Positions 1 through 7,233 are shown, numbered from the stretch's first letter. The stretch is 64,000 bases of DNA from Selenomonadales bacterium (GCA_029976065.1 JARKNV010000003.1:102343-166342); one strand, 5' to 3'. The notes: a model not told the origin generated them from the letters alone. Made by a program: numbers and translations.

Positions 1-1
1 G

Positions 2-445
2 GGGGCGAAGCGCGACGGCATCCAACTGGTGGCCGTAGTCCTCGACGGCGACCGGATGTGGGAAGACTCCATCAAGCTACTCGACTACGGCTTCAGCCGC
101 ATGCAGCCGGTCACGATGGTGCGTCAGGGCGACATCATGAAAACAGTCAAAGTGCTTGACGGCAAGAGCGAGCAAGTCAGGCTCGTGGCCGCCGACACCC
201 TCGTCGTCCCGGCCCTGGCGGGCGACCGCGAAGGCTTCTCCACGGTCGTCACCGCTCCCGACCGCATCGACGCGCCCATAAAGATCGGCCAAAAAATCGG
301 CACCGTCAAGACCCTGTACCGCAATACCGAGATAGCCTCCGTCGACCTTCTGGCCGCCGACCCGGCCGAACGCAAAACCTTCTTCGGCCTGATATGGGGG
401 TCGCTGTGGAGCTTCTTCACCTTCATAGTCAAAAACTTAGCCTAG
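2..445 (+). CDS. dacF: D-alanyl-D-alanine carboxypeptidase, C-terminal part (DacF-like)
   Basis: Only the last 147 codons are present; the frame is open from base 2, so the true start lies upstream. The first visible residues, AKRDGIQLVAVVL, match the segment that closes the penicillin-binding domain in DacF-type low-molecular-weight carboxypeptidases. The remainder looks like the beta-rich PBP5 C-terminal domain followed by a hydrophobic/amphipathic tail (FFGLIWGSLWSFFTF) that would anchor it to the membrane. The enzyme trims the terminal D-Ala of peptidoglycan stem peptides. spmA and spmB follow, the usual sporulation neighbourhood of dacF. The catalytic SxxK region is outside the window, so the call rests on the C-terminal part and context. 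Confidence 0.82.
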   Translation, partial: GAKRDGIQLVAVVLDGDRMWEDSIKLLDYGFSRMQPVTMVRQGDIMKTVKVLDGKSEQVRLVAADTLVVPALAGDREGFSTVVTAPDRIDAPIKIGQKIGTVKTLYRNTEIASVDLLAADPAERKTFFGLIWGSLWSFFTFIVKNLA

Positions 446-455
446 CTACGGCTGC

Positions 456-562
456 CTAGGAAGTCCATCTGCGGCGTTGCTCCTCAAAGCGCTTGCTAGC
501 GTACGTTCGGGTACGCGTCGCGGCGCGCTTTTCCGGTGCGCCTTGCATCTGGAGCTTCCTAG
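456..562. repeat. REP-like imperfect inverted repeat between dacF and spmA
   Basis: The segment opens with CTAGGAAG and closes with its complement CTTCCTAG. The sequences just inside each end (TCCATCTGCGGCG and CGCCTTGCATCTGGA) also pair imperfectly, giving a long cruciform-capable element of about 107 bp. It lies between the dacF stop and a separate terminator and contains no convincing gene. Its layout resembles the dispersed REP/hairpin elements of many bacterial genomes; copy number cannot be judged from one window. Confidence 0.55.
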
Positions 563-584
563 ACAACCTTAGACTTTGCACATA

Positions 585-614
585 AAAGCCGCCGCGAGGC
601 GGCTTTCGCTTTTC
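585..614 (+). terminator. Rho-independent terminator
   Basis: A perfect GCCGCC/GGCGGC stem with loop GCGA, flanked by AAA and a T-rich tail (TTTCGCTTTT). It would end dacF transcription before spmA. Confidence 0.75.
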
Positions 615-675
615 CTCTTCCCGTGTTCTAGTGGCGAATAATCGCTCATACCTTCCCAATAGGAGGGGAAGGCAC

Positions 676-1266
676 ATGATAAACCTGATCTGGCTGCTGC
701 TGCTGGCGGGCGGGATAATATACGCCGGCCTCACGGACAGGATCGACCTTGTCACCCCCAGCGCCATCACCGCCGCGGAAAACGCGGTCACCCTGGCCTT
801 CAAGCTCACCGGGGTGATGTGCCTGTGGCTGGGAATGATGAAAATCGCCGAACGGGCGGGGCTCGTACGGCTCATGTCCCTCATCATCGGTCCGCTCATC
901 CGGCGCCTTTTTCCCGGCGTCCCCCCGGGCCATCCGGCCATGGGGGCCATCGTCATGACCGTCAGCGCCAATATGCTGGGGCTCGGCAACGCCGCCACCC
1001 CGCTCGGCATCAAATCCATGCAGGAGCTGCAGAAACTCAACCGCGACCGCGAAACAGCCACGCCGGCCATGTGCACCCTTCTCGCCCTGTGCACCACCGG
1101 CGTCACCGTCGTCCCCGCCACCGTCATCGCCCTCAGGGCTGCCGCCGGCTCGACCGACCCGGCAGAAATCGTCGGCGCCACGATTGCGGTCAGCGTCACC
1201 GCCGCCGCCGCCGCCCTGACCGTCGACCGCCTCTGCCGGGCAGCGTTCGCCGGCCGCCGCAGGTGA
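676..1266 (+). CDS. spmA: Spore maturation protein A
   Basis: A 196-residue integral membrane protein. The chosen ATG follows AGGAGGGG by about 7 bases; a reading start at 631 would add 15 polar residues lacking a ribosome site. It opens with MINLIWLLLLAGGIIYAG and has the conserved SpmA stretch around NMLGLGNAATPLGIKSM, with several hydrophobic segments of the nucleoside-recognition (Gate) superfamily. In Bacillus, SpmA and SpmB are needed for spore-core dehydration and heat resistance. Its stop overlaps the GTG start of spmB (GTGA), so the two are translationally coupled. Confidence 0.9.
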   Translation: MINLIWLLLLAGGIIYAGLTDRIDLVTPSAITAAENAVTLAFKLTGVMCLWLGMMKIAERAGLVRLMSLIIGPLIRRLFPGVPPGHPAMGAIVMTVSANMLGLGNAATPLGIKSMQELQKLNRDRETATPAMCTLLALCTTGVTVVPATVIALRAAAGSTDPAEIVGATIAVSVTAAAAALTVDRLCRAAFAGRRR

Positions 1267-1811
1267 ACGCCGTGTTCGCCGCCGTCTGCGAATTCCTCTC
1301 CGCCTGGGCCATTCCGCTCGTCCTGCTTTTCATCCCCCTTGCCGGCTTCCTGCGGCGGGTCAGCGTCTACGAAGCCTTCGTCGAAGGCGCTGCCGAAGGC
1401 TTCCAGACCGCCGTGCGGATAATGCCCTTCCTCGTGGCGATGCTCGTCGCCGTCGGCGTCTTCCGCGCCTCCGGAGCCCTTGAAGACTGCGTCGCCCTGC
1501 TCCGGCCGCTTCTGGCCGTCGCCGGCGTCCCCCCCGAACTCGTGCCGCTCGCCCTCATGCGTCCCCTGTCCGGCACGGGCGCCCTCGGCATGACCACCGA
1601 ACTCCTCGCCAGCGAAGGCCCCGACTCGCTCATCGGCCGCATGGCCTCCACCATCCTCGGCAGCACCGACACCACCTTCTACATCCTCACCGTCTACTTC
1701 GGCGCCGTCGGCATCCGCAACCCCCGCTACGCCGTCGCCGTCGGCCTGACCGGCGACATCACCGGTTTTCTCATGTCAATCTACATATGCCGATTATTGT
1801 TCGCCTCCTAA
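1263..1811 (+). CDS. spmB: Spore maturation protein B
   Basis: A 182-residue membrane protein of the SpmB/nucleoside-recognition family. Recognisable parts are LVLLFIPLAGFLRRVSVYEAFVEGA near the start, the RPLSGTGALGM motif, and the late TDTTFYILTVYFGAVGI segment. The GTG at 1263 overlaps the spmA stop; a second in-frame GTG at 1272 is an alternative. The longer reading frame that begins at 819 is antisense-free noise inside spmA. It partners SpmA in spore-core dehydration, and a strong terminator closes the pair. Confidence 0.9.
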   Translation: MNAVFAAVCEFLSAWAIPLVLLFIPLAGFLRRVSVYEAFVEGAAEGFQTAVRIMPFLVAMLVAVGVFRASGALEDCVALLRPLLAVAGVPPELVPLALMRPLSGTGALGMTTELLASEGPDSLIGRMASTILGSTDTTFYILTVYFGAVGIRNPRYAVAVGLTGDITGFLMSIYICRLLFAS

Positions 1812-1846
1812 CGGCGGCGGGTCACGACCCGCCGCCTTCCTTTTTC
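1812..1846 (+). terminator. Rho-independent terminator after spmB
   Basis: A GC-rich stem built from GGCGGCGGGTC and GACCCGCCGCC, followed by TTCCTTTTT. It directly follows the spmB stop. Confidence 0.85.
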
Positions 1847-1918
1847 CCCCTGGCAGTGGCACATTCGCCGGGCGGGAATACACTGTAATGTGAAAACGAA
1901 CAAAATGGGGGGACTGCG

Positions 1919-3199
1919 ATGGTCAGAGTAGTGGTCGCCGGCGGCGGCTGGGCGGGATGTGCGGCGGCGCTGGCAGCGGCCAAGGCCGGTGCCCAGGTGC
2001 TGCTCTTAGAGCGCACCGACATGCTCCTGGGCACGGGCCTGGTAGGTGGCATATACCGCAACAACGGACGATACACCGGCGCCGAGGAAGCGACGGCCAT
2101 GGGAGGCGGCGACCTGTTCGTGGCCATGGACGCCAACGCCCGGCACCGCAGCATCAGCTTTCCGGGGCACAGTCACGCCTCGCTCTACGACGTCAGCGCC
2201 ATGGAACCGCTTGTGAAAAAAGTGTTGCTCAACTACGGCATAACCGTAAGAACATCAGCCAGGGTAGTGGACGTGCTCAAATACGGCCGCAAAATCCAGG
2301 CCCTCGTCATCGACAGCGGCGAAGTCGCCAAAGGCGACGTTTTCGTCGACACCACCGGCACGGCCGGACCGATGGGCAACTGCCTCAAATACGGCAACGG
2401 TTGCGCCATGTGCATTCTGCGCTGTCCCTCCTTCGGCCCGCGGGTAAGCATCACCGCCCGCGCCCAGGTAAAGGAAATCATGGGCCTCAAAGCGGACGGC
2501 TCGTTCGGAGCAATGAGCGGCTCCTGCAAACTCAACAAAGACTCCCTCAGCGTCGAAATACGCGAAAAGCTGGAACGGGACGGCGCGGTCGTCATGCCGA
2601 TGCCGGAACACCTCATCAAGACCACCTCCCTCGGCCGCAAAGCCTGCTCCCAATACGCCATCGCCGAATACGCCGCCAACGTCGTCCTGCTCGACACCGG
2701 CCATGCCAAACTCATGACCTCGTACTTCCCGCTCGAAGAACTCCGCACCATTCCCGGCCTGGAAAACGCCCGCTACGAAGACCCCTACGCCGGCGGCCTC
2801 GGGAACTCGATCCGCTACCTCGGCATAGCGCCCTGCGGCAACAACCTCAAAGTCGACAGCATCGACAACCTGTTCGCCGGCGGCGAGAAAGCCGGCATAT
2901 TCGTCGGCCACACCGAAGCGATCGTCACCGGCCTTCTTGCCGGCCACAACGCCGTCCGCCACTGCCTCGACATGCCCTACCTCGAACTGCCGCGCACCGT
3001 GGCCTCCGGCGACATCATCGCCTTCGTCCACGACCAGATGGCCACCAAAGACGGCCTGCGCCTGCGGTACACCTTCTCGGGCTCCGTATACTTCGAACGC
3101 ATGAAAGCCATCGGCCTTTATTCCGCCGACCGGGGCGAAATCGGCGACCGGGTGGCCAAAGCCGGCCTCACCGACGTATACGCCCAGTGCCTGGTATGA
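1919..3199 (+). CDS. FAD-dependent oxidoreductase
   Basis: A 426-residue flavoprotein. An N-terminal dinucleotide-binding fold (VVVAGGGWAGCAAALAAAKAG) and a later NLFAGGEKAGIFVGHTEAI segment are typical of FAD-binding oxidoreductases. A cysteine cluster, CAMCILRC, sits near residue 165 and could hold a metal or iron-sulfur centre. The ATG follows a G-rich ribosome site. The gene is separated by only 14 bases from the start of the split flavin/iron-sulfur subunit at 3214, so the two probably formed one redox complex in which the second protein passes electrons from NAD(P)H. Substrate unknown. The prophage has separated the pair. Confidence 0.8.
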   Translation: MVRVVVAGGGWAGCAAALAAAKAGAQVLLLERTDMLLGTGLVGGIYRNNGRYTGAEEATAMGGGDLFVAMDANARHRSISFPGHSHASLYDVSAMEPLVKKVLLNYGITVRTSARVVDVLKYGRKIQALVIDSGEVAKGDVFVDTTGTAGPMGNCLKYGNGCAMCILRCPSFGPRVSITARAQVKEIMGLKADGSFGAMSGSCKLNKDSLSVEIREKLERDGAVVMPMPEHLIKTTSLGRKACSQYAIAEYAANVVLLDTGHAKLMTSYFPLEELRTIPGLENARYEDPYAGGLGNSIRYLGIAPCGNNLKVDSIDNLFAGGEKAGIFVGHTEAIVTGLLAGHNAVRHCLDMPYLELPRTVASGDIIAFVHDQMATKDGLRLRYTFSGSVYFERMKAIGLYSADRGEIGDRVAKAGLTDVYAQCLV

Positions 3200-3213
3200 G
3201 AGGGGGGAGGCAA

Positions 3214-3333
3214 ATGACACCGCGACTGACAGCAAGCTGCATCGACATCAACTCGCCCTATTGCCCCTGCCTGTTGGCCGAAACCAACCACTGCGTCTTC
3301 TGCAGCCACCTCAAGGGTCAACCCGAATGTTAA
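3214..3333 (+). pseudogene. 5' fragment of prophage-interrupted FAD/NAD-binding iron-sulfur subunit
   Basis: ATG follows a strong AGAGGGGGGAGG site. The fragment reads 36 host codons, rich in cysteines (SCIDINSPYCPCLLAE, HCVFC), then enters phage sequence and stops at codon 40. Joining the host base 3321 to base 53653 restores the frame: the protein would continue PICDCNWSGVC and then the flavin domain, a total of 325 residues. The cysteine spacing across the join (FCSHLKGQ, then CDCNWSGVC) looks like one continuous metal-binding N-terminal extension, which supports the reconstruction. In the lysogen this fragment makes at most a 39-residue peptide. Confidence 0.85.
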
Positions 3334-3346
3334 AAGCTGCTACAAA
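3300..3346. other. attL (left attachment site)
   Basis: The host half ends ...AAGGGTC, the crossover is AA at 3320-3321, and the phage half reads CCCGAATGTT, five bases, then CTGCTACAAA. These two phage blocks are exact inverted copies of AACATTCGGG and TTTGTAGCAG at 53626-53650. The integrase stop codon lies only about 29 bases further in. Confidence 0.85.
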
Positions 3347-3349
3347 AAA

Positions 3350-4882
3350 TCAAACCCATTCAAACTTCACGCTGCCGTCTTTATAAAGAAAAACTTTATC
3401 GACTATCCCTAGCAGCATCCGGCGGCGACCGTCGAAATCTTCATTATCCCAAACTCTCGGGAATTCGGCCATAATTTCTTCTAAGGCATCCCCGGTGGCC
3501 GCCGCCTCTTTTTTCGCGGTCTGGGCTTCTTGGTATGCTTGTATCTTCTCTTCGAGATATAGCCGGCGCTCCCGCAGTTCATTTGTGCGCTCGCGTAGAT
3601 CGGCAAGAGAAAAATCATCGTCTATCTCGAAGGCATCCTGCCATTTCTTTATCCGGCGCTTCACGTCCTCTAGCTCCTTCTGAGCCTGCGCGACTGCCGC
3701 TTCGGTGTCTTCTCCCTCGGTAGTGCGGTCCAGGCGATCCTGGAGGGCCTGACGGAATAGGTCCGGGTTATGGCTAATCATCATTAGCTCTTCCTCGACC
3801 CGCTTTTCGATCTTCTCCGCTTTGAAGTGGTGACTCGGGCAATATGGATCCTTGATTAGGTGGCGGCTGCCCTTATCGACCGAGTAGCAGACATAGCTCA
3901 ACCGTGGCCGGCCTTTATACATGCCCGTTGGCTTAAACCTTACTCTGGCCCCGCATTCCCCGCAGTAGATGATGCCGCTCAGCAGCCCCTGGTTATGGCC
4001 GTTCGGTGCGAATCGGTTATTCCGCCCCATGATTCGCTGGACCCGCTCCCATTCGTCGCGGGTGACTATTCCCTCATGCTTGCCTTTGAACAGTTTTCCT
4101 TTATGCTCTACTAGTCCGGCGTAGGTGGCGTTTTTCAATACCCTGGAAACGGCCATCGAGTACCACCAGGACACCTCAGGGCCAGGTACTTTTCGTGCGT
4201 TCAGAGCGTCGGCGATGACCGTGTAACCGCGGTCCCCCTTTAGATATTCGTCATATATATACCGGACTGTTTCCGCCTCCAAAGGATTGATCATCAGCAG
4301 TTTTTTTGCAGGATCATATTCGTAACCATAAAGCGCCGGGCCTCCAAGAAACCGTCCCTGCTTCGCTGCTTCTTCCCTTGCCATGATTGTCCGCTCGACG
4401 ATGGTTTCTCGTTCCAACTGGGCGAAGACGGCGATGATGCCGATCATGGCCCGCCCCATCGTGGTAGTGGTGTCGATGTTTTCAGTTACGCTGGCCAGGT
4501 CGACCTTGCGGAGTGCTTCGTCCGGTCCGCAGCAAAAGACATCCTCAATGAGGTACATCATGTGCTGCTGGCGGCGGCTGAGCCGGTCGAGCTTCCACAC
4601 GAGCACCAGGTCGAATTTCTTTAGCGCCGCATCTTTCATCAGCCGCTGCATGTCAGGCCGGTCCAGGGTTTTGCCGGAATGGCCCTCGTCAATGTAGAAA
4701 TCATAGATCGACCAGTCGCGGGCCTCGCAGTAGGCGACGCAGCGCGACCGCTGGGCGGGGATGGATATTTGCTGTTGACCCTGTTCTTCCGTGCTAACCC
4801 TCAGGTAAATGGCTACCCGGAGCGCAATCTTATTGTCAATACCATGTTTAATTGCTCGTTTTATTGCCCGTTGCTGCGTCAT
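3350..4882 (-). CDS. Large serine recombinase (phage integrase)
   Basis: A 510-residue serine integrase. The catalytic resolvase domain begins with AIYLRVSTEEQ, where Ser30 is the expected nucleophile, and includes VWKLDRLSRR and the helix with ERETIVERT. A recombinase domain follows (GYEYDP... RVLKNATYAG), then a zinc ribbon (YCGECGARVRF and later CYS...CPSHHF), and a long coiled coil near residues 390-470 that controls synapsis in this family. ATG follows GGAGG. It integrates the phage at the palindromic attP described for attL and attR. No recombination directionality factor can be recognised by sequence. Confidence 0.95.
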   Translation of the reverse strand: MTQQRAIKRAIKHGIDNKIALRVAIYLRVSTEEQGQQQISIPAQRSRCVAYCEARDWSIYDFYIDEGHSGKTLDRPDMQRLMKDAALKKFDLVLVWKLDRLSRRQQHMMYLIEDVFCCGPDEALRKVDLASVTENIDTTTTMGRAMIGIIAVFAQLERETIVERTIMAREEAAKQGRFLGGPALYGYEYDPAKKLLMINPLEAETVRYIYDEYLKGDRGYTVIADALNARKVPGPEVSWWYSMAVSRVLKNATYAGLVEHKGKLFKGKHEGIVTRDEWERVQRIMGRNNRFAPNGHNQGLLSGIIYCGECGARVRFKPTGMYKGRPRLSYVCYSVDKGSRHLIKDPYCPSHHFKAEKIEKRVEEELMMISHNPDLFRQALQDRLDRTTEGEDTEAAVAQAQKELEDVKRRIKKWQDAFEIDDDFSLADLRERTNELRERRLYLEEKIQAYQEAQTAKKEAAATGDALEEIMAEFPRVWDNEDFDGRRRMLLGIVDKVFLYKDGSVKFEWV

Positions 4883-4904
4883 TGCTGCCTCCTGGATGAA
4901 GTAA

Positions 4905-5285
4905 TTATTTTTTGCCGGCTTCCCATTTATGACCGCAGGCTAGGCAGGTGACCATCGTTTTCCTGCTGCCCCAGAACCCGCCGAGCAACCCCACTGGCCC
5001 GAGCAAGACCCCTCCAACGGCAGCCTTGCCAAGACCAAATCCTTGAGTACCGGCGGTAATCTGAGTCGACTTGCACATCGGGCACCTGACAGGAGATAGG
5101 TCAGCATTTCCGCTTGCTGTGATGCTATGATGGATTTGGCCGCAGGGACATTTGATGCCAGTCGGAGGATTAAGAATAAAACCGCTACCGGCAGGGCTTG
5201 CATATTTCCTTTGAATTTTAATTGTTTTGCCGCATGATTCGCAGTCTGCATTTATATATTCGCCGTTTTCGCTGAAGTATTTCAT
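4905..5285 (-). CDS. Zinc-ribbon protein with glycine-rich hydrophobic segment
   Basis: A 126-residue protein with three CxxC-type knuckles: CESCGK near the start, CPMCKS in the middle and CLACGHKW at the end. Between the last two lies a glycine-rich hydrophobic stretch (GKAAVGGVLLGPVGLLGG) that may insert in a membrane. The start at 5285 is chosen because GACAGGAGGT lies just upstream; the frame stays open further up but without a ribosome site. A TATAAT lies at 5305-5310 on this strand. It sits between the integrase and repressor, so superinfection exclusion or help for the integrase are possibilities, but nothing shows either. Confidence 0.65.
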   Translation of the reverse strand: MKYFSENGEYINADCESCGKTIKIQRKYASPAGSGFILNPPTGIKCPCGQIHHSITASGNADLSPVRCPMCKSTQITAGTQGFGLGKAAVGGVLLGPVGLLGGFWGSRKTMVTCLACGHKWEAGKK

Positions 5286-5446
5286 GACAAACCTCCTGTC
5301 GCTGATTATAATAAAACACGGCCTGTCCTGTGCCGTGTCTATACTGTCGTTAGGACAATCGTCCCTGAAAAATAAGATTATTGATTCAGTCAACAAATGC
5401 AGGGGTTTCCTAGAAACTGTCGAAATAGTAAGTAAACAAAACGACC

Positions 5447-5466
5447 TGCCAGCCTTAGGGCTGGCA
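5447..5466. terminator. Hairpin in the 5286-5639 intergenic region
   Basis: TGCCAGCC and GGCTGGCA form a perfect 8-bp stem with loop TTAG. Neither side has a strong uninterrupted T run, so termination is possible but not certain. The surrounding 350 bases (5286-5639) hold no convincing gene, but also another inverted repeat (ACACGGC/GCCGTGT near 5316-5339) and the GTCAC/GTGAC pair near 5526-5543. Confidence 0.4.
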
Positions 5467-5485
5467 ATATTCATTTTAGGGAAGG

Positions 5486-5503
5486 TGGCACCACCATGGC
5501 ACA
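5486..5503. promoter_or_regulatory. Candidate operator shared with 6747-6764
   Basis: TGGCACCACCATGGCACA recurs at 6747-6764 with a single mismatch (A to T in the middle), in the same orientation. Both copies are intergenic and in the lysogeny region, and one is directly upstream of a ribbon-helix-helix regulator, so a shared repressor site is plausible. Confidence 0.4.
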
Positions 5504-5639
5504 TATTGCGTCTGGGTAGCGATCGGTCACAATATTTGGTGACGGAAGGTGTCGAGAGGAAAATTACTGTGTTCGGCAGGATTCGCAGTTTCGTTCGGCG
5601 AAATATCGCACATATGTTCGACGCGCGGAGGGAGAAACG

Positions 5640-5717
5640 ATGGATGTTGAGGATGTAGACATCATTATGTTTTTGATTCTTCAAAAAATCATTTCCGAGA
5701 CGCCGCAAGATTCCTAA
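5640..5717 (+). CDS. Possible 25-residue peptide
   Basis: ATG is preceded by GGAGGGAGAAACG, a strong and well-spaced ribosome site. The product MDVEDVDIIMFLILQKIISE... is acidic at its start and has a short hydrophobic core. Its end overlaps the 3' end of the convergent repressor gene by 29 bases. No family is recognised. The ribosome site is the main evidence; it may be fortuitous. Confidence 0.3.
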   Translation: MDVEDVDIIMFLILQKIISETPQDS

Positions 5718-6090
5718 TAATCACCGCTATGGCCTCTCTCTCTTCGGGGGAGAGGCTTTTTAGTTGTTCTACAGCTTCCCGCCACCGCTTTTCCTGACCT
5801 TCAGGGGAAGCGGTTTCATATTTTTTAAGAGCAGTTTCCATGGCTTCGCCACTTACCCACTCTTTTGCTCGTTCTATACCACGCTGGCGATCAGGAACTT
5901 CGTCGAACTCGGCCATTGAGAAGCCGAGAGCCTCGCGAATTTTCTTTTGCGTCCGCTCAGTGGGGCTTTTCTTTTTTAGTATTATGTCGTTAAGTGTGGA
6001 CAGGCTGACGCCTGTCTTTTTTTTCAATCCATACTGAGTGGTTCCTGTCTTTTTCATATATTCAATTAAAATATCGGCAAAATCTTTCAC
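5689..6090 (-). CDS. XRE-family repressor (CI-like)
   Basis: A 133-residue protein with an N-terminal Cro/C1 helix-turn-helix (TTQYGLKKKTGVSLSTLNDII, residues about 16-40) and a charged helical C-terminal part. It lacks the LexA-type peptidase domain, so it would not self-cleave and induction must work differently, perhaps through an antirepressor. It starts with GTG after GGGAG. It is transcribed away from the Cro-like gene at 6231, and its promoter region contains the three CCGC/GCGG operators, the classical arrangement for a phage lysogeny repressor. Confidence 0.85.
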   Translation of the reverse strand: MKDFADILIEYMKKTGTTQYGLKKKTGVSLSTLNDIILKKKSPTERTQKKIREALGFSMAEFDEVPDRQRGIERAKEWVSGEAMETALKKYETASPEGQEKRWREAVEQLKSLSPEEREAIAVIIRNLAASRK

Positions 6091-6112
6091 AATTGCACTC
6101 CCTGTCCATATT

Positions 6113-6197
6113 CCGCTATAGCAAATATATCATAGAAAAAAACATTATAAAATATTCCGCTAAAGCGGTTGACAGATTCCGCAAAAGCGGATAAAAT
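6113..6197. promoter_or_regulatory. Divergent lysogeny promoters with three operators
   Basis: The rightward promoter has TTGACA (6169-6174), a 17-base spacer and TAAAAT (6192-6197). The palindrome CCGCAAAAGCGG lies inside that spacer (6179-6190). CCGCTAAAGCGG is at 6157-6168 and a degenerate CCGCTATAGC copy begins at 6113. Their starts are 22 and 44 bases apart, so all lie on the same face of the helix. A TATAAT for leftward transcription toward the repressor is at 6144-6149. Confidence 0.8.
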
Positions 6198-6230
6198 TAA
6201 GACAAGCTATTAAGAGAGCAAGGTGACATT

Positions 6231-6446
6231 ATGAAAAACCTCGGCAAAATTATGAAAGAAAAAAAAGTGACTGGATATGAGCTTTCCAAGCGGAGTGGAG
6301 TTAGCACGTCTCATATTTCTGACATCCTGCGGGGAAAGAAGCAGGCCGGAATCGTGATTGCTCAAAAGCTCGCCAAGGGCCTCTGCGTCACCGTAGCCGA
6401 GCTTATCGACGAGCAGACGACCACTACCGAGCGCCAGGCGGGATAG
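6231..6446 (+). CDS. Cro-like XRE regulator
   Basis: A 71-residue single-domain helix-turn-helix protein (GYELSKRSGVSTSHISDILRG at residues about 15-35). It is the first gene of the rightward early transcript, starting 34 bases after the TAAAAT box. Its size and position opposite the CI-like repressor point to a Cro role that shuts down the repressor promoter. It ends just before the convergent ribbon-helix-helix gene. Confidence 0.85.
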   Translation: MKNLGKIMKEKKVTGYELSKRSGVSTSHISDILRGKKQAGIVIAQKLAKGLCVTVAELIDEQTTTTERQAG

Positions 6447-6449
6447 GGG

Positions 6450-6671
6450 TTACCGGTCCCGGCCATTGCGCGATTTGACAAGATCACGGAACCGCTTCAG
6501 CATTTCCTCGGTAATTTCGCCGCGCGCCCGTTCATAGCGTTCTACGTGGTTGATCATCAAATGGCAAAGCTCCTGATTTCGATAGCGGCGGTTTCTCCAG
6601 GCGATATATTCCAGCTTATCAATATAAACCTGTTCGATCCTTACCCAAATGCGCGGCAGGTTCGACACCAC
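6450..6671 (-). CDS. Ribbon-helix-helix (Arc-like) DNA-binding protein
   Basis: A 73-residue protein. LPRIWVRIEQVYIDKLEYIAW gives the ribbon strand and first helix, and RNQELCHLMINHVERYERA the second helix, as in Arc/MetJ-type phage regulators. GTG at 6671 is chosen because AAGGGGG lies about 8 bases upstream; the frame is open 93 codons further up, but that part would be antisense to the next gene. It faces away from the gene at 6814 across an intergenic region holding TGGCA-type repeats, its likely operators. Confidence 0.75.
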   Translation of the reverse strand: MVSNLPRIWVRIEQVYIDKLEYIAWRNRRYRNQELCHLMINHVERYERARGEITEEMLKRFRDLVKSRNGRDR

Positions 6672-6737
6672 GAGCGGAGCCCCCTTTGTCGATGGTGTCA
6701 ATATGATATCAGAGAATCCGGAAGAGGCGAAGAAACT

Positions 6738-6764
6738 GTGCCACCATGGCACCACCTTGGCACA
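6738..6764. promoter_or_regulatory. Candidate ribbon-helix-helix operator cluster
   Basis: GTGCCACCATGGCAC (6738-6752) is a perfect GTGCCA/TGGCAC palindrome, and it overlaps TGGCACCACCTTGGCACA (6747-6764), the near copy of the 5486 motif. The cluster lies between the divergent genes at 6671 and 6814. Confidence 0.45.
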
Positions 6765-6813
6765 GGAAAGCGGACAATCCGACCCTGCATACACTGTATC
6801 GGAGGTGGAGACC

Positions 6814-6960
6814 ATGATTCTCCCGGACCCGGCGAAGTCAAAGCCAAGCCCCGAGGGGTTGAAAAACTGGGCGACTATTGCGGCTGACCTTCTCCTGAAA
6901 CGGTGGAAGGAGAAGAAGGCAGCGGAGGCGGCAACTTCGGAGAAGCCCAAGGCCGGCTAA
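6814..6960 (+). CDS. Hypothetical small basic protein
   Basis: 48 residues (MILPDPAKSKPSPEGLKNWA...). The ATG follows GGAGGTGGAGACC. A longer reading back to 6649 would run antisense through the regulator's start and its operator. The centre is a predicted helix, LKNWATIAADLLLKRWKEKK, followed by an Ala/Lys-rich tail. Part of the early rightward transcript; no family recognised. Confidence 0.5.
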   Translation: MILPDPAKSKPSPEGLKNWATIAADLLLKRWKEKKAAEAATSEKPKAG

Positions 6961-6986
6961 CCGGCCTGCGGTGGAGGTGGACAGGC

Positions 6987-7091
6987 ATGCAGGCATTCTT
7001 CAACGCCATTGATTCGGGCAAATACGACTTCGCCCTGGTCAGTTTTGCAGTATCGCCCTGTTGTTCTTGTGGCGGCTGCGGCGGGAGATAA
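6987..7091 (+). CDS. Hypothetical peptide with cysteine-rich end
   Basis: 34 residues, starting at an ATG after GGAGGTGGACAGGC. The body is MQAFFNAIDSGKYDFALVSF and the end is PCCSCGGCGGR, which could bind a metal. Unknown; retained for its ribosome site and its place in the early operon. Confidence 0.35.
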   Translation: MQAFFNAIDSGKYDFALVSFAVSPCCSCGGCGGR

Positions 7092-7110
7092 ACCAGTAAG
7101 GAGGGGGAGC

Positions 7111-7233
7111 ATGAAAACATATACCTGCCCGAAGCACGGCAGCATCGGCAAGCAGAACGCCTACACCGCCCGCAAGCATACGAAGTGCTGCATCTGCCAC
7201 AGGAAAGTCAAGATAGAGGAGGCGAGAGCGTGA
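7111..7233 (+). CDS. Small zinc-finger protein
   Basis: 40 residues with CPKHG and CCICHRK knuckles, enough for one zinc site. AAGGAGGGGGAGC precedes the ATG. Its TGA overlaps the GTG of the antirepressor gene (GTGA), so the two are coupled. Confidence 0.6.
   Translation: MKTYTCPKHGSIGKQNAYTARKHTKCCICHRKVKIEEARA

Noticed and set aside
819..1262. Extension of spmB into spmA
   Set aside because: Arg/His-rich translation of another frame of spmA; SpmB family length fits the GTG at 1263.
2255..3235. 326-codon minus-strand frame under the FAD oxidoreductase
   Set aside because: Low-complexity Val/Gly/Ala/Asp translation typical of a shadow frame; the forward gene is clear.
3327..3329. ATG as the attachment core (also at 53658-53660), which also restores an open frame
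   Set aside because: It would give a less symmetric attP. Using AACC ten bases to the left makes both phage arms exact inverted copies and still restores the frame.
5227..5658. 143-codon forward frame in the region left of the repressor
   Set aside because: It overlaps the start of the zinc-ribbon gene, has no ribosome site and runs through a perfect hairpin and the operator-like repeat.
6649..6813. Upstream extension of the 48-residue gene
   Set aside because: It would run antisense through the ribbon-helix-helix start and the operator cluster, and has no ribosome site.
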